DNA of 64,000 bases from Aureivirga marina (GCF_015767265.1 NZ_JADPIB010000009.1:62001-126000), one strand, 5' to 3'; shown: positions 20,501 through 27,233, counted from the stretch's first letter. Notes: a model not told the origin generated them from the letters alone. Made by a program: numbers and translations.

Positions 20501-22250
20501 ATTACCAATTGGATTCGATTATGTATCACACACAGTTACAAATGGAACATATGATAATGGAACAGGTGATTGGTCAATTACGACAATTCCTTATGTAGAA
20601 GCAAATGGACCAACAATTGAAACATTAACAATTGTTGCGACAGTTACTCCAGATAAAACACAGGCAGAATATACAAACTGTACGGAAGTAATTGCTTCAA
20701 ATGAATTTGATCCAGATTCTGATCCAAACAATGGAAACCAAGATCCATTAGAAGATGATTATGCATGTGTGGAAGTTTATCCAACACAAGTTGTAGATGT
20801 AAGTATCCAAAAAGTTGTTGACAATTTAACTCCATATGTTGGAATGAATGTATTCTTTACATTAACTGTAACGAATGATGGTCCAAGTATGGCAACAGGT
20901 TTAGTTGTAACAGATTTATTAGAAACAGGATTTGACTTCGTAGCTTCAAATCCAAGTGCTGGAACTTACAATGAATATACTGGTTCTTGGGATATTGGAA
21001 TTTTAGCTGCAGGAGATTCTGTAACACTTCAAATTGAAGCAACAGTAAAACCTGAAGGAAGCTATATTAACTGTTCTGCTATTACAGGATTAAATGAAAA
21101 AGATATTGATTCTACAATTAATAATAACAGTGATTTTGAAGATGATGAAGCTTGTGTGGTTGACATTGTGCCAATTCCACTTGTTGATTTATTCGTATTA
21201 AAATCAGTAAACAATGAAACTCCTTATGTTGGAGATAATGTAGTGTTCAATATTGTAGTAGCAAATGAAGGACCAAGTGAAGCAACAGCAGTAATTATTA
21301 CAGATTTATTACCAACAGGATATGAGTTTGTAAGTTATGATGCTTCGGTAGGAGTTTATGATGAAGTGAGTGGTGAGTGGATTGTTGGAATTATTCCTGC
21401 GGATGCGAGCGAAGGACTTTCAATCACAGCAAAAGTACTTCCAATTAATGATGTAATTGATGAGTATGTAAACTGTGCAGCAGTAACAAATGTATTTGAA
21501 GAAGATACAGATCCTGCAAATGACGAGTCTTGTGTAGAAACTTATCCTATCAGAACAGCTGATATCTCATTAAATAAAACAGTTGACAACTTTAATCCAG
21601 ACGCAAATACAGAAATCACTTTCACAGTGGAAGTTAAAAATGATGGACCAAGTGATGCTAATAACTTACAAATCTATGATTATATCGAATCAGGATTCAT
21701 GTTTGTAGAAGCTTCAACAACTAATGGTACATATAACGAAAGCACTGGAATTTGGAATATTAATTTCATCGAAAGTGGAGCAACAGCATTATTATTTGTA
21801 AAAGTAATTGTACAGCCAACAGGTAATTACGAAAATATTGCTGAGGTAGTATTTGTGGATGAATTTGATTTTGATTCAACACCAAATAACGGAGATATCT
21901 TCGAAGATGACTATGCGAAAATAGTTATCGAACCAATCATAAAATTAGAAATTCCTAATGGTTTCTCACCAAACGGTGATGGTATAAACGATGTATTTGA
22001 GATCAAATACCTTCAAGTATTATATCCAAACTTTAGTTATGAAATCTATAACAGAAATGGAAATAAAATCTATGAGTATGCGCATAATGGTAATCCAAAT
22101 CAAACACCAAAATGGTGGGATGGGTACTATGATGGAGATTTCTCATTGAGCTCAAGCGAGACGGCACCAGCTGCGACGTATTTCTATGTGATTAATTTCA
22201 ATAATAATAATAGAAAACCACAAACAGGTTGGGTGTATTTAAATAAATAA
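11592..22250 (+). CDS. Giant DUF11-repeat surface protein with T9SS type B (gliding-motility-associated) sorting domain
   Basis: A 3,552-residue exported protein. The N-terminus has a signal peptide (about 1-31, ending VYAQ) and a jelly-roll-like region (about 40-230). Most of the rest is a chain of roughly 120-150-residue Ig-like DUF11 units. I count 21 units with a clear N-x-G-[PL]-[ST/N] motif followed by [D/E]-x-LPxGYxx, plus about three diverged ones at the N-terminal side. From about residue 3452 a type B sorting domain follows (IPNGFSPNGDGINDVFEI, then YEIYNRNGNKIYE). The repeats are Asp/Glu/Asn-rich, suggesting calcium-stabilised rods. By family knowledge it is a cell-surface adhesin like those used in gliding or attachment, needing a SprF-type partner, and one is encoded next. 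Confidence 0.95.
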   Translation: MKNITFRKIKSRSILLLLFFCFYFYDGVYAQCFTEVTASPESPVAVQTDATFSLLDEQGGYDMSTMPTGWVATEGTPGMHTNSMCDPSYNGGDFYWFGDAVNTSDPRALTTTSYDFSGSGAMVTFYMKFAEGVLDSGVDCEFLDSGHGIFLQYSTDGGTSWNNIMEYDPSDMGVTGNEYYDWNKYVVALPAAAQTANTAIRWKQKAIDGVTNAFWGLDDIRFYQDVVWTIDGTIVAIDVNETPYSFAHTFTTAGTKNVEVTGIMYDETDSECNFTNSMQYTVVNPTFTTYVTSGGVTSIGETAMMSLAVENTSPVAIADIDVDLTFGDDLAPNFSGIPNVIIGNPAQVNVPEIAAGATFVLNIPVYLKEPSDANTNGDYYDDDSFDVDVVSTQTTYGIIQSITHDFAPNYTDIEFNASLFTDGNPTSDYQITFQIQNNGQLSATELYANLFVPSGFELDSFNAEAGTFYNGVWTIGSLNPGNDVELTLFLNRNSSGNYQFVGEAFMQEFDWDYANNAVSALLPPIVDLQGDISFLEPVPTATYYGEEMDLIVSITNQGNADSGIITVDELVPDGYDILAYNFLDGTYDSSTDKWDNFTLIAGENQIIELKLKIKTDTGSLDYSPNTFGGDDLGNNINFGSMPNISPTAASDLDMTFTVSNQNPEVGEHVEITVTLTNNGPSNSLASNIIVDFGKGNGLGFTPATTSLSPWPIATLNSGDSDSETFTFEVLGLPNGAAPIDYYDFWAEILSAPNPDLDSDFLNNPGSPPTSGTDPAANVEDDYISTTLVPVPVANMDITITDNKELYTAGDPNIYIVTVQNTGLSEAENVTITFNDFLEIINGPYTTELIYTSVGLHATDPGTIVPSFPGTIDDGFTITGLTFPAGEVLILEIEIDVPSNYTLVAGDTPNLNVDASVTTTTFEQDTNNNVAFDTNLPNPITDLEVWFDPPTDEFGGAPDYVQGEILIFEINIQNNGPSAATGVSVQDLLPSGYTVLPYTVGDPEFDPDYNYTSGVWSVGDLDDAAAETLNIRAIIDATGNYMNVATIFGNENDNVPQNNQAGQTIVEADIDVAITYPATFTPGSATPFQYTVVVTNNGPNDAEDVQIIAPLPINIDPADISWTATAGGNNGTGMFTDLIDLPSGDDVTYTISIAVPSDMTDNLIQYFEVSTATIDPTPVCSGAGDCSFTATPVLQTDPMIVAYTANPATPGYVGTPIEFTITVRNDGPTDAVGVVVEDILNNAAYEFVAYQADKGSFNYDPGVNKWFIGALAEGEEQTLTVEALILPGALNYGNTIQITSSPDNDLDSSALSNQASLSPVPNPDPIADLALFVEVDNPTPNVGDNVTFTLTLINEGPSDVGDLDVEAALNGMTSTSPDFPQWDINSLVAGGVVSTTIVATVLPDAPTYSFISQLEAMTTPIDDPDSSPNNHATLPDEDDSVELLLAPNQIIDLSVSALISDTTPDVGDVVVYTITVDNAGPSEATNVILSDLLPSGYEFGSATPSIEYNEDAGAWTIPTIAAGDSEDLIITMTVLDSGVYNLMAQIVAADQEDIDSTPNNFDPSEDDETTTHVEAVKRINLYLEATVSDATPNAGDEILISFSLKNEGPSNAHGVEVDIPLPSGLNYKYDNSAGAFDGLDTWTVGNLQKNTTVNMEMLVEVLPDAAYDFVAVAGIDGTPPPQVINPQAPDREAVIDLTVSQVANLVAQITDNQDTYTAGVPNTYVVQVENIGPSLVGEIDTDITIPPGTSIGNITILTNLAVPLTQIQAENLINNPASLPGVTFDTGEMIEIQFELIIPSDFTINNITAPELEVTVEATSDLPNPNPGAAIASDIDGANPISDLVIAKQIFDDAQGGTPTLITEAEAGDTVYFLIEVSNNGPSDADGIFVNELLPDGYTYVNHNIFFDPPTNYSPETGVWNFGALGNGDLKSLEIQAVVKPTGNFSNVTEILGLNQTDPDWGNNVVEAGLTVTPNVDLAVSLTVNNTAPFAGDELTINVEIVNNGLSTATGVQVLDIIRPGYTYINDTPSAGSWDNALQIWDVGNLPSGQSEVLTFNVLVNGDQGILDQYDICATIDSNEHDVNEQCIPLVPVQNATLKIEATDNKTKYTAGTGAAGSPTEDDNIYIITLENEGPSPALDTEILIEIPAGTEITDLTVVNPDTSVDMTGLGLPATPLTGPITLDAAAFGGTLDFDPGEKLVLQAKLAIESDFTIVNAASPNLEFEVTATSATLNLKPQHSTHVDTDHPYPVSDLEITKVSNNATPNVGDNVTFTIEVVNFGPSDADGVLVEELLPDGYTYVSDTGAGTYDPATGIWNLGYLAEGVTEGFDIVAQVNASGNYSNVTAIVALNQTDPDLTNNIVEDNTAPVAIVDLGIIMQVNNDEPNVGEEVVFTITVGNDGPSTATGLEIVDYLPNGYTFVSANPSMGVFIPDDNDGDNTDQDNYWLVDALPKDATMVLTLTAIVNDGNAAGTVISYENCAEIVNVNETDSDSTPGNGDPLEDDYICEDTLPTQVSDIKVHMEDGIVVYTAGTEIEYEIRVKNDGPSTATEVQIANDAPAESSISFWEVTSVTGTPTIPTTVGSGNINESIFDLKPGEEVVYTVLLFIESDFTTVRIANGDSPLLKNFTTITLIDAPGAPVEVDLDETNNTAEEEAYPNPISNLEIVKQVFDDPQAGTPNLITEAEVGSNVFFLIEVANPTPLDLTQFPDVLEGGPSDATGVLVNELLPTGFTYVGHITDGVNYDPATGLFNVGGLAVGEVKFLEIEATVNPEGNYSNITEITQLDQVDPLWENNTTEVSINAIPVVNLNVTKTVNNLTPFVGDNVVFTITAFNAGPSDATQVQLEDLLPTGFTIVSTAPSVGQFDPLTNVWLFDLLPANNTAVMTITAKVEKTTGTIDEYQNCVTITSDEDTNSPILEDCITLVPIQVADLSIFKEVDNEIPDVGTDVTFTIKLVNSGPSDATDVLVSDLLPIGFDYVSHTVTNGTYDNGTGDWSITTIPYVEANGPTIETLTIVATVTPDKTQAEYTNCTEVIASNEFDPDSDPNNGNQDPLEDDYACVEVYPTQVVDVSIQKVVDNLTPYVGMNVFFTLTVTNDGPSMATGLVVTDLLETGFDFVASNPSAGTYNEYTGSWDIGILAAGDSVTLQIEATVKPEGSYINCSAITGLNEKDIDSTINNNSDFEDDEACVVDIVPIPLVDLFVLKSVNNETPYVGDNVVFNIVVANEGPSEATAVIITDLLPTGYEFVSYDASVGVYDEVSGEWIVGIIPADASEGLSITAKVLPINDVIDEYVNCAAVTNVFEEDTDPANDESCVETYPIRTADISLNKTVDNFNPDANTEITFTVEVKNDGPSDANNLQIYDYIESGFMFVEASTTNGTYNESTGIWNINFIESGATALLFVKVIVQPTGNYENIAEVVFVDEFDFDSTPNNGDIFEDDYAKIVIEPIIKLEIPNGFSPNGDGINDVFEIKYLQVLYPNFSYEIYNRNGNKIYEYAHNGNPNQTPKWWDGYYDGDFSLSSSETAPAATYFYVINFNNNNRKPQTGWVYLNK

Positions 22251-22262
22251 AAAGAATTCTGA

Positions 22263-22297
22263 AAAGAGAGTAGCTATACTCTTTGGTTACTCTCTTT
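22263..22297 (+). terminator. Hairpin between adhesin and porP/sprF (possible attenuator)
   Basis: Inverted repeat AAAGAGAGTA (22263-22272) / TACTCTCTTT (22288-22297) with a weak T-rich tail. It could partly terminate transcription, reducing expression of the partner genes relative to the adhesin, or protect mRNA 3' ends. Confidence 0.45.
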
Positions 22298-22324
22298 CAT
22301 TTCATAACCATATAAATTGATTTT

Positions 22325-23239
22325 ATGAAAAAAATTAAAAAATTACTGTTAGGAATTATCGTCTTTCTGCCGTTGACAATATTTGCGCAGCAAGATCCTC
22401 AATATACACAATATTACTATAATATGAATGTTGTGAATCCTGCCTATGCTGGTTCCTCAGGAGATTTTAGTGTAGGGATTTTAGGAAGAACTCAATGGGT
22501 TGGCATGGAAGGTGCACCAAGAACAGCAACAGTTGTCGTACAATCGCCAGTTGGAGATAGAGTAGGTTTAGGTTTTTCTGGAGTTTATGATCAAATAGGT
22601 CCAGTAAAAGAAACAAACCTTTATGGAGATTTCTCTTATACTTTATTTCTTTCAGATGAAGTGAAATTAGCTTTAGGATTAAAAGCTGGAGTGACTTTCC
22701 AAGATATTGGATTGTTATCACTTACGACACTGGATGAAAATGATCCATTATTTGATGAAAATGTCAGTAAAGCTTATCCGAATTTAGGAGTTGGTACTTT
22801 TATACATACAGAAAGTTGGTATGTAGGTTTTTCGATTCCAAATTTGTTAGAAAATAAACACTTTGAAAAATCAGATGGAATTATTTCAAATGCATCTGAA
22901 CAATCAAACTATTTCTTAACTGGAGGATATGTATTTGATATTACAGAAGATTTAAAATTCAAACCATCGACTTTAGTAAGAGGTTCAGCAGGAAGTCCAT
23001 TGACTTGGAATTTAGCTGCTAACGTGCTTTTACAAGACAAAGTAGAGTTTGGTATGGCTTATCGTTGGAATGATGCAATAACGGCTTTAGCTGGGTTTAA
23101 TTTATCTCCTGGGTTTAAAGTAGCTTATGCATATGACTATACACTAAATAATCTTGGACGTTACAATTCAGGATCTCATGAAATTGTGTTGTTATTCAAC
23201 TTTAGTAGAACAAATATTTATAGTCCAAGATTTTTCTAA
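22325..23239 (+). CDS. PorP/SprF family type IX secretion outer-membrane protein
   Basis: A 304-residue outer-membrane beta-barrel protein with a signal peptide (IVFLPLTIFAQ). The family hallmarks are QQDPQYTQYYYNMNVVNPAYAG at the mature N-terminus, then GRTQWVGMEGAPRT, and a C-terminal Phe (YSPRFF). SprF-like proteins are needed for secretion and surface display of proteins with type B sorting domains. Its position 75 nt after such a protein, followed closely by an OmpA-family gene, is the standard adhesin-SprF-OmpA arrangement, so this copy is probably dedicated to the giant adhesin. Confidence 0.94.
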   Translation: MKKIKKLLLGIIVFLPLTIFAQQDPQYTQYYYNMNVVNPAYAGSSGDFSVGILGRTQWVGMEGAPRTATVVVQSPVGDRVGLGFSGVYDQIGPVKETNLYGDFSYTLFLSDEVKLALGLKAGVTFQDIGLLSLTTLDENDPLFDENVSKAYPNLGVGTFIHTESWYVGFSIPNLLENKHFEKSDGIISNASEQSNYFLTGGYVFDITEDLKFKPSTLVRGSAGSPLTWNLAANVLLQDKVEFGMAYRWNDAITALAGFNLSPGFKVAYAYDYTLNNLGRYNSGSHEIVLLFNFSRTNIYSPRFF

Positions 23240-23259
23240 ATATTAAAATTAATTGTTTT

Positions 23260-24861
23260 ATGAAGAAAATTATATTCATTATTACATTGTTTTTTGCGTA
23301 TAGTATGTGTGCTCAGGAAACAGGTAAATACAAAGTCAAACTTTTAGATATGAATTCTAAAAACTCTGACTTTGGAGTTACCTTTCTAGATGGAAATACG
23401 GTTGTATTTACTTCGGCCAGAAAGGTAAGAAGTGTTCAAGATAGGAAATGGAGTAAAAATGGCCAGCCTTATCTTAAACTTTTTAAAGGTGAATGGATGC
23501 CGAATGCTCGTGAAATAGCAAGTATTAAAGAACTTCCTAAGAAGATAAATACGAAATTTCATGTTGCCTCTGCAACTGTTACACCAGATAGATCAATGCT
23601 TTATTATACAAGTAACAATTACTTAGATGAGAAGTTTAAAAAATCTAAAAACCATAAGAATAAACTTCAAATTTATAAAGTAAAGATTAAAGAAAATGGT
23701 GATTTTGGAGATCCTGAATCTTTAGATATTAATAATCCAAATTTTTCTGTAGGACATCCTATGGTAACTCCTGATGGAAAAAAATTATTATTTATTTCTG
23801 ATATGCCAGGTTCGCATGGAGGAACTGATATTTACATCGCTGAAATTTTAGAAGATGGTGAATTAGGAGAGCCTATTAATTTAGGAACAAATGTAAATTC
23901 GCCATACAATGAAATGTTTCCTTTTATGGGAGAAGACAATGTACTTTATTTCTCTTCTAATCGAAAAGAAAGTCTAGGAGGTTTAGACGTGTTTGGAGTT
24001 CGAGTGTATCCAAATGGAGATTGTAGTAAACCAAAAAGATTAAGTACTCCTATTAATTCAATAGCAGACGACTTTGCCTTTTTTATTGATGCTAATGAAG
24101 ATATGGGATTTGTTTCTTCGAATCGTAAAGGAGGAGTTGGAAGCGATGATATTTATTATTTTGAAGAAGAAAGCCCAATTGTATTCGTTTGTACACAGCA
24201 AGTTAGAGGAATTGTAAAACAAGCAAATGGGCCAATTCTTCCTGGAGCTTTAGTAAAATTACATCATAAAAAACATAAACATCACGAACCTAAACATAAG
24301 CGAAATAAAGATATGAGCGTTTATACTGGTTCTAATGGTGGGTTTATAATTGATGTAGAGTGTGATGCAATTTATGATATTCATACAACTGCGGATCTTC
24401 ATTCTCCAAGCCATGATCAATTAAGTACAACATTTGAAGAAGATAAAATTCATATTGTTGAAGTTATTTTACAACCAAATGAGTTTATGATGAAAGATGG
24501 TGTGAAGTATATTAATACAAACAAAATCTACTTTGATTTTAATAAGTATAATATCCGACCAGATGCAGCAAAAGAACTTGATAGAGTAGTGGAAATTATG
24601 AAAAAATATCCAACGATTCGTGTGGATGTTCGTTCTTATACAGATACTCGAGGTTCAGATGCTTATAATCAAAAATTATCAGACGAAAGAATGATGTCTA
24701 CAGTGAAATATTTAGTTGCTCATGGAATTGCAATGGATAGATTAACTGGAAAAGGATACGGAGACAAATTCCCAGTTGATGGTTGTGTAAAAGGTGCTAA
24801 ATGTACAGAGGAGCAACAAGAAATGAACAGAAGAACTGAGTTTGTTGTTGTAGGGGAATGA
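23260..24861 (+). CDS. OmpA-family protein with WD40-like (PD40) beta-propeller repeats
   Basis: A 533-residue periplasmic/outer-membrane protein. After a signal peptide (FFAYSMCAQ) come PD40-type propeller repeats (TPDGKKLLFISDMPGSHGGTD, YFSSNRKESLGGLD, FVSSNRKGGVGSDD; about 90-305), a carboxypeptidase-regulatory-like beta domain (about 310-405) with a His/Lys-rich loop, and a C-terminal OmpA peptidoglycan-binding domain (about 420-530, IYFDFNKYNIRPDAAKELDR and YTDTRGSDAYNQKLSDERM). This type accompanies SprF/PorP and may anchor the secretion or adhesin complex to peptidoglycan. It is only 20 nt downstream of the sprF-like gene, so the two are surely cotranscribed. Confidence 0.94.
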   Translation: MKKIIFIITLFFAYSMCAQETGKYKVKLLDMNSKNSDFGVTFLDGNTVVFTSARKVRSVQDRKWSKNGQPYLKLFKGEWMPNAREIASIKELPKKINTKFHVASATVTPDRSMLYYTSNNYLDEKFKKSKNHKNKLQIYKVKIKENGDFGDPESLDINNPNFSVGHPMVTPDGKKLLFISDMPGSHGGTDIYIAEILEDGELGEPINLGTNVNSPYNEMFPFMGEDNVLYFSSNRKESLGGLDVFGVRVYPNGDCSKPKRLSTPINSIADDFAFFIDANEDMGFVSSNRKGGVGSDDIYYFEEESPIVFVCTQQVRGIVKQANGPILPGALVKLHHKKHKHHEPKHKRNKDMSVYTGSNGGFIIDVECDAIYDIHTTADLHSPSHDQLSTTFEEDKIHIVEVILQPNEFMMKDGVKYINTNKIYFDFNKYNIRPDAAKELDRVVEIMKKYPTIRVDVRSYTDTRGSDAYNQKLSDERMMSTVKYLVAHGIAMDRLTGKGYGDKFPVDGCVKGAKCTEEQQEMNRRTEFVVVGE

Positions 24862-24890
24862 TAAATAGTTTACTTGTATTATCTAATGAA

Positions 24891-24919
24891 AAACCTGAGA
24901 TGTAATCTCAGGTTTTTTT
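24891..24919 (+). terminator. Rho-independent terminator of the adhesin operon
   Basis: Perfect stem AAACCTGAGA (24891-24900) / TCTCAGGTTT (24906-24915) with a run of seven T. Confidence 0.92.
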
Positions 24920-25345
24920 GTTTATTGTATAAAATTACTGAATGAAAAAACCAGTAATCTGTCAATTACTGGTCATTGAGATAGGGTAGAATACAAACTT
25001 CTTGTCTTAAAATTGGGATTTTTAGACATTTTTTATTACTTAAATACTTTTTGTTCATTCATGAAATTCTCTCTTTGCTATATCTGAATTTCAAATTTAT
25101 TTTGCAATAAATTTCAATTTGTTTGCAACCCATCTTTTCAAGCTTATAAGCTGTCTATTTTAGTGTTGTATAATCATTGAATTTAGAAGTTACATAACTC
25201 CATGCTTTTTTATCTGTGCAACTGCTGTTAGTCTAAATTTTAGATGAATTTTCCATATCTTTACACTAACAATGATTATATATATACAAATATATCATAT
25301 TAAATGATATATAAAAATTTTTATGATAAAAAATATCATTAAAAA
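24920..25345. other. Intergenic region (426 bp) at the edge of the accessory patch
   Basis: No gene is seen. Near its left end is a second hairpin, CCAGTAAT (24951-24958) / ATTACTGG (24965-24972), without a T tract. The right end carries two palindromes listed separately. The middle is AT-rich and unremarkable. Confidence 0.5.
25290..25339. promoter_or_regulatory. Two palindromic operators upstream of the double-HTH regulator
   Basis: Palindrome 1 is ATATATCAT-ATTAA-ATGATATAT (25290-25312), perfect 9-bp arms with a 5-nt spacer. Palindrome 2 is ATGATA-AAAAA-TATCAT (25323-25339), perfect 6-bp arms, also with a 5-nt spacer, ending 6 nt before the start codon at 25346. Both are built from the same half-site (ATATCAT/ATGATAT), in opposite order. 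The placement suits autorepression by the phage-type regulator, which is an inference. Confidence 0.6.
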
Positions 25346-26098
25346 ATGATGAAAGGAAGGAAAGGAATAATTTTAGATCAAATAATTGAACATTTTAATT
25401 TTAAAAATAAAACTGCTTTTGCAAAATTTCTAGGAAAAAAGCCAAATGCAATCATAAACTGGTTTTACAGAGATACTTATGATGCTGAACTTTTAGCAGA
25501 AAAATTTCCAGAATTAAATCCAGCTTGGATTTTAACTGCTGGAGAAGTAGGGGAAATGCTTCGCGTAGATGAAAAAAGAAAAAATAAAGAAATCAAAAAA
25601 TTGCAAAATGAAATAGAAGAAATCAACATTATTAAAGATTATATCAAAAAAAGTGGTAAAAAACGCGGTGAAATTGCTGAAGAAATTGGAGTTTCAGAAA
25701 AGACACTTTATAATTATGAAGAAGATATTTCAAAAATTAAACATGGTGAAATAAAGAAACTTGCCACTGTTTTCGAAGTCACCCCATTAGAGTTTTTTAC
25801 AGAATATAGAACTAAAAAAGAAGTAGATTTAAAAGAAATCAGAAAGGAATTAAAACAGAATAATAAAACCACAAATGATTTGATGAAAAAGTTAAATAAA
25901 TCACTTGCTGTGATGGAAAAATTTCAGAAAATTATTACAAAGTTTCATGAGAATTCTGCTTCGCTAAAGGATGAAGATGTAAAGGAACATTTGGATGCAA
26001 TTTCTACAGTGATGAGCTTGGTTTCATTAGATATTGACTCCTTAAATGATTTACAAAAAGAGCAATTAAGCTTGTATAGAAAAGTCAGAAAAATCTAA
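25346..26098 (+). CDS. Phage-type regulator with two helix-turn-helix domains
   Basis: The 250-residue product has an N-terminal domain (about 8-75) like the phage CI-repressor HTH family: KTAFAKFLGKKPNAIINWF, then FPELNPAWILTAGEVGEM, the counterpart of the usual NPEWLLTGxGxM. A charged linker leads to a second, XRE-type HTH (about 108-160; GEIAEEIGVSEKTLYNYEED) and a C-terminal coiled coil. No peptidase or LexA-like cleavage domain is seen, so induction would differ from lambda CI. A close homologue of the second HTH and tail lies at 43205 inside the integrated element. Palindromic operators lie just upstream. It converges with the remnant at 26095-26211 (4-nt overlap). Confidence 0.8.
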   Translation: MMKGRKGIILDQIIEHFNFKNKTAFAKFLGKKPNAIINWFYRDTYDAELLAEKFPELNPAWILTAGEVGEMLRVDEKRKNKEIKKLQNEIEEINIIKDYIKKSGKKRGEIAEEIGVSEKTLYNYEEDISKIKHGEIKKLATVFEVTPLEFFTEYRTKKEVDLKEIRKELKQNNKTTNDLMKKLNKSLAVMEKFQKIITKFHENSASLKDEDVKEHLDAISTVMSLVSLDIDSLNDLQKEQLSLYRKVRKI

Positions 26099-26211
26099 TA
26101 ATTATTAATGCTTTCTCCTATAAACTCAATAGTGTTGATAAATTTCTCGAATAAATCTACTGTTTTATCTTTCCAATTTTCTCCTAATCTCTTATTTTTC
26201 TCTTTCTTCAT
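26095..26211 (-). pseudogene. Truncated 'NINNY' small protein remnant (cassette copy A)
   Basis: ATG 26211 opens a 38-residue frame ending EFIGESINNY. It aligns with the C-terminal two-thirds of the 56-residue protein at 27063-27233 (ending EVIGENINNY). Upstream of the ATG the similarity continues for 13 codons (FFKNKKEKISAK) to an in-frame TGA, so the original N-terminus is lost. The 3' end overlaps the end of the HTH gene by 4 nt. In the intact cassette the membrane-protein gene lies immediately upstream; here it is absent. The remnant call is an inference from the alignment. Confidence 0.6.
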
Positions 26212-26306
26212 TTTTGCACTGATTTTTTCTTTTTTATTCTTGAAAAATCATGTAAAAATGCATTGTCACCAAAAAAACAGCAACAATGCAAATTGTAAAT
26301 TATTTT

Positions 26307-26591
26307 TTAAATATCATCATCATCTATTTCATCTTTTCTAATATCATGAAATACTCTTCCATCTTTTAAAATACGAATGTGTTTTTCTTGATGTTCTTCA
26401 CAGCCTTTCCAGTTTCCATCTGGTTTTTCCCATCTTCCCCAATCATGGAAAAGTCTTCCATCTTGTAAGAAAATGTTGTGTTCTTCTTGGTGTTCTTCGC
26501 AAAAGAAATAGGTGTGTTCTCTTTCTTTTTCAAAACTTTGTAAAGTGAATACAATGCATAAAAATGCAAGAAATTTTAATGTGTTTTTCAT
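26307..26591 (-). CDS. 'HEEH' Cys/His-repeat exported protein (cassette copy A, duplicate 1)
   Basis: A 94-residue protein with a signal peptide (LKFLAFLCIVFTLQS) followed by two repeats of the motif C-x-E-H-x-E-x-H-x3-L-x-D-G-R-x2-H: CEEHQEEHNIFLQDGRLFH and CEEHQEKHIRILKDGRVFH, with DWGRWE after the first. Relative to the homologue at 27626 the lipobox Cys20 is replaced by Phe (LQSFEKE), so this version would be secreted or periplasmic instead of lipid-anchored. I recognise no known family. The Cys/His spacing could bind a metal ion. It is nearly identical to the next gene, 12 nt away. The tail (DIRKDEIDDDDI) has diverged slightly from its twin. Confidence 0.72.
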   Translation of the reverse strand: MKNTLKFLAFLCIVFTLQSFEKEREHTYFFCEEHQEEHNIFLQDGRLFHDWGRWEKPDGNWKGCEEHQEKHIRILKDGRVFHDIRKDEIDDDDI

Positions 26592-26603
26592 AGGTTTTAA
26601 TTT

Positions 26604-26888
26604 TTAAATATCTTCTGGATCTATTTCGTCTTTTCCAATATCATGAAATACTCTTCCATCTTTTAAAATACGAATGTGCTTTTCTTGATGTTCTTCACAG
26701 CCTTTCCAGTTCCCATCAGGTTTTTCCCATCTTCCCCAATCATGAAAAAGTCTTCCATCTTGCAGGAAAATGTTATGCTCTTCTTGATGTTCTTCGCAAA
26801 AGAAATAAATGTGTTTTCTTTCTTTTTCAAAACTTTGTAAAGTAAATACAATGCATAAAAATGCAAGGAATTTTAATGTGTTTTTCAT
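26604..26888 (-). CDS. 'HEEH' Cys/His-repeat exported protein (cassette copy A, duplicate 2)
   Basis: A 94-residue near-twin of the neighbouring gene, with the same signal peptide, the same Phe in place of the lipobox Cys, and the same two Cys/His repeats. It keeps the ancestral tail DIGKDEIDPEDI found in the other copies. Because both twins carry the lipobox loss, that change came before the duplication. It is the first gene of its run on the minus strand. No member of the upstream promoter-like block seen before copies B and C is found here. Function unknown; see the cassette finding. Confidence 0.72.
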   Translation of the reverse strand: MKNTLKFLAFLCIVFTLQSFEKERKHIYFFCEEHQEEHNIFLQDGRLFHDWGRWEKPDGNWKGCEEHQEKHIRILKDGRVFHDIGKDEIDPEDI

Positions 26889-27062
26889 AGGTTTTAATTT
26901 TATATTGGTTTGTGTTTATTGCAATTTTTTAGAAATGAGTGTTTTATTGATATAAAATTTTTACATCAAAATTGTGTGTGTTTCATCATAGAAGTACAAA
27001 AAGTTTTAAAAAACTAAATGTAAATCTATATGAAATCAATTAAAATTTGAGAATAATAAAGT

Positions 27063-27233
27063 CTAGTAATTATTGATGTTTTCTCCAATAACTTCTATTT
27101 TATTAATAATCTTCTCCATCATCGACATCGTCTCCTTTCTCAAATTTTTTTCAGTAACTTTTTTTTGTTCTTTACTCATTCTACTCTTCTCTTTCTTGAA
27201 TAGAATTAGCGATTTTACAATTTCTTCACTCAT
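27063..27233 (-). CDS. 'NINNY' small charged protein (intact cassette copy B)
   Basis: A 56-residue Lys/Glu-rich, probably helical protein, MSEEIVKSLILFKKEK... ending VIGENINNY. It has no signal peptide or membrane segment, so it should be cytoplasmic. Homologues: 46519-46686 (55 residues, ending ISKNINGY, sharing E-I-[VI]-K-S near the N-terminus) and the remnant at 26095-26211. Its ATG overlaps the end of the membrane-protein gene (GATGAGTGA), implying translational coupling. A plus-strand frame through this stretch is only its mirror image. Conservation of the gene trio argues it is real. No family recognised. Confidence 0.7.
   Translation of the reverse strand: MSEEIVKSLILFKKEKSRMSKEQKKVTEKNLRKETMSMMEKIINKIEVIGENINNY

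Larger units (their letters stand above)
26307..26900. repeat. Tandem duplication, period 297 bp
   Basis: The two HEEH genes and their 12-nt spacer repeat with a 297-bp period. Start-codon contexts (CATAGGTTTTAATTTT on the plus strand at 26589 and 26886) are the same. Differences are scattered point substitutions, so the duplication is recent but not fresh. Confidence 0.85.

Noticed and set aside
26108-26341. Plus-strand 77-codon ORF, and similarly one at 27073-27279.
   Set aside because: Both are mirror images of minus-strand NINNY genes or remnants, which show conserved protein sequence among copies. The plus-strand frames have low-complexity Phe/Leu/Ser content.
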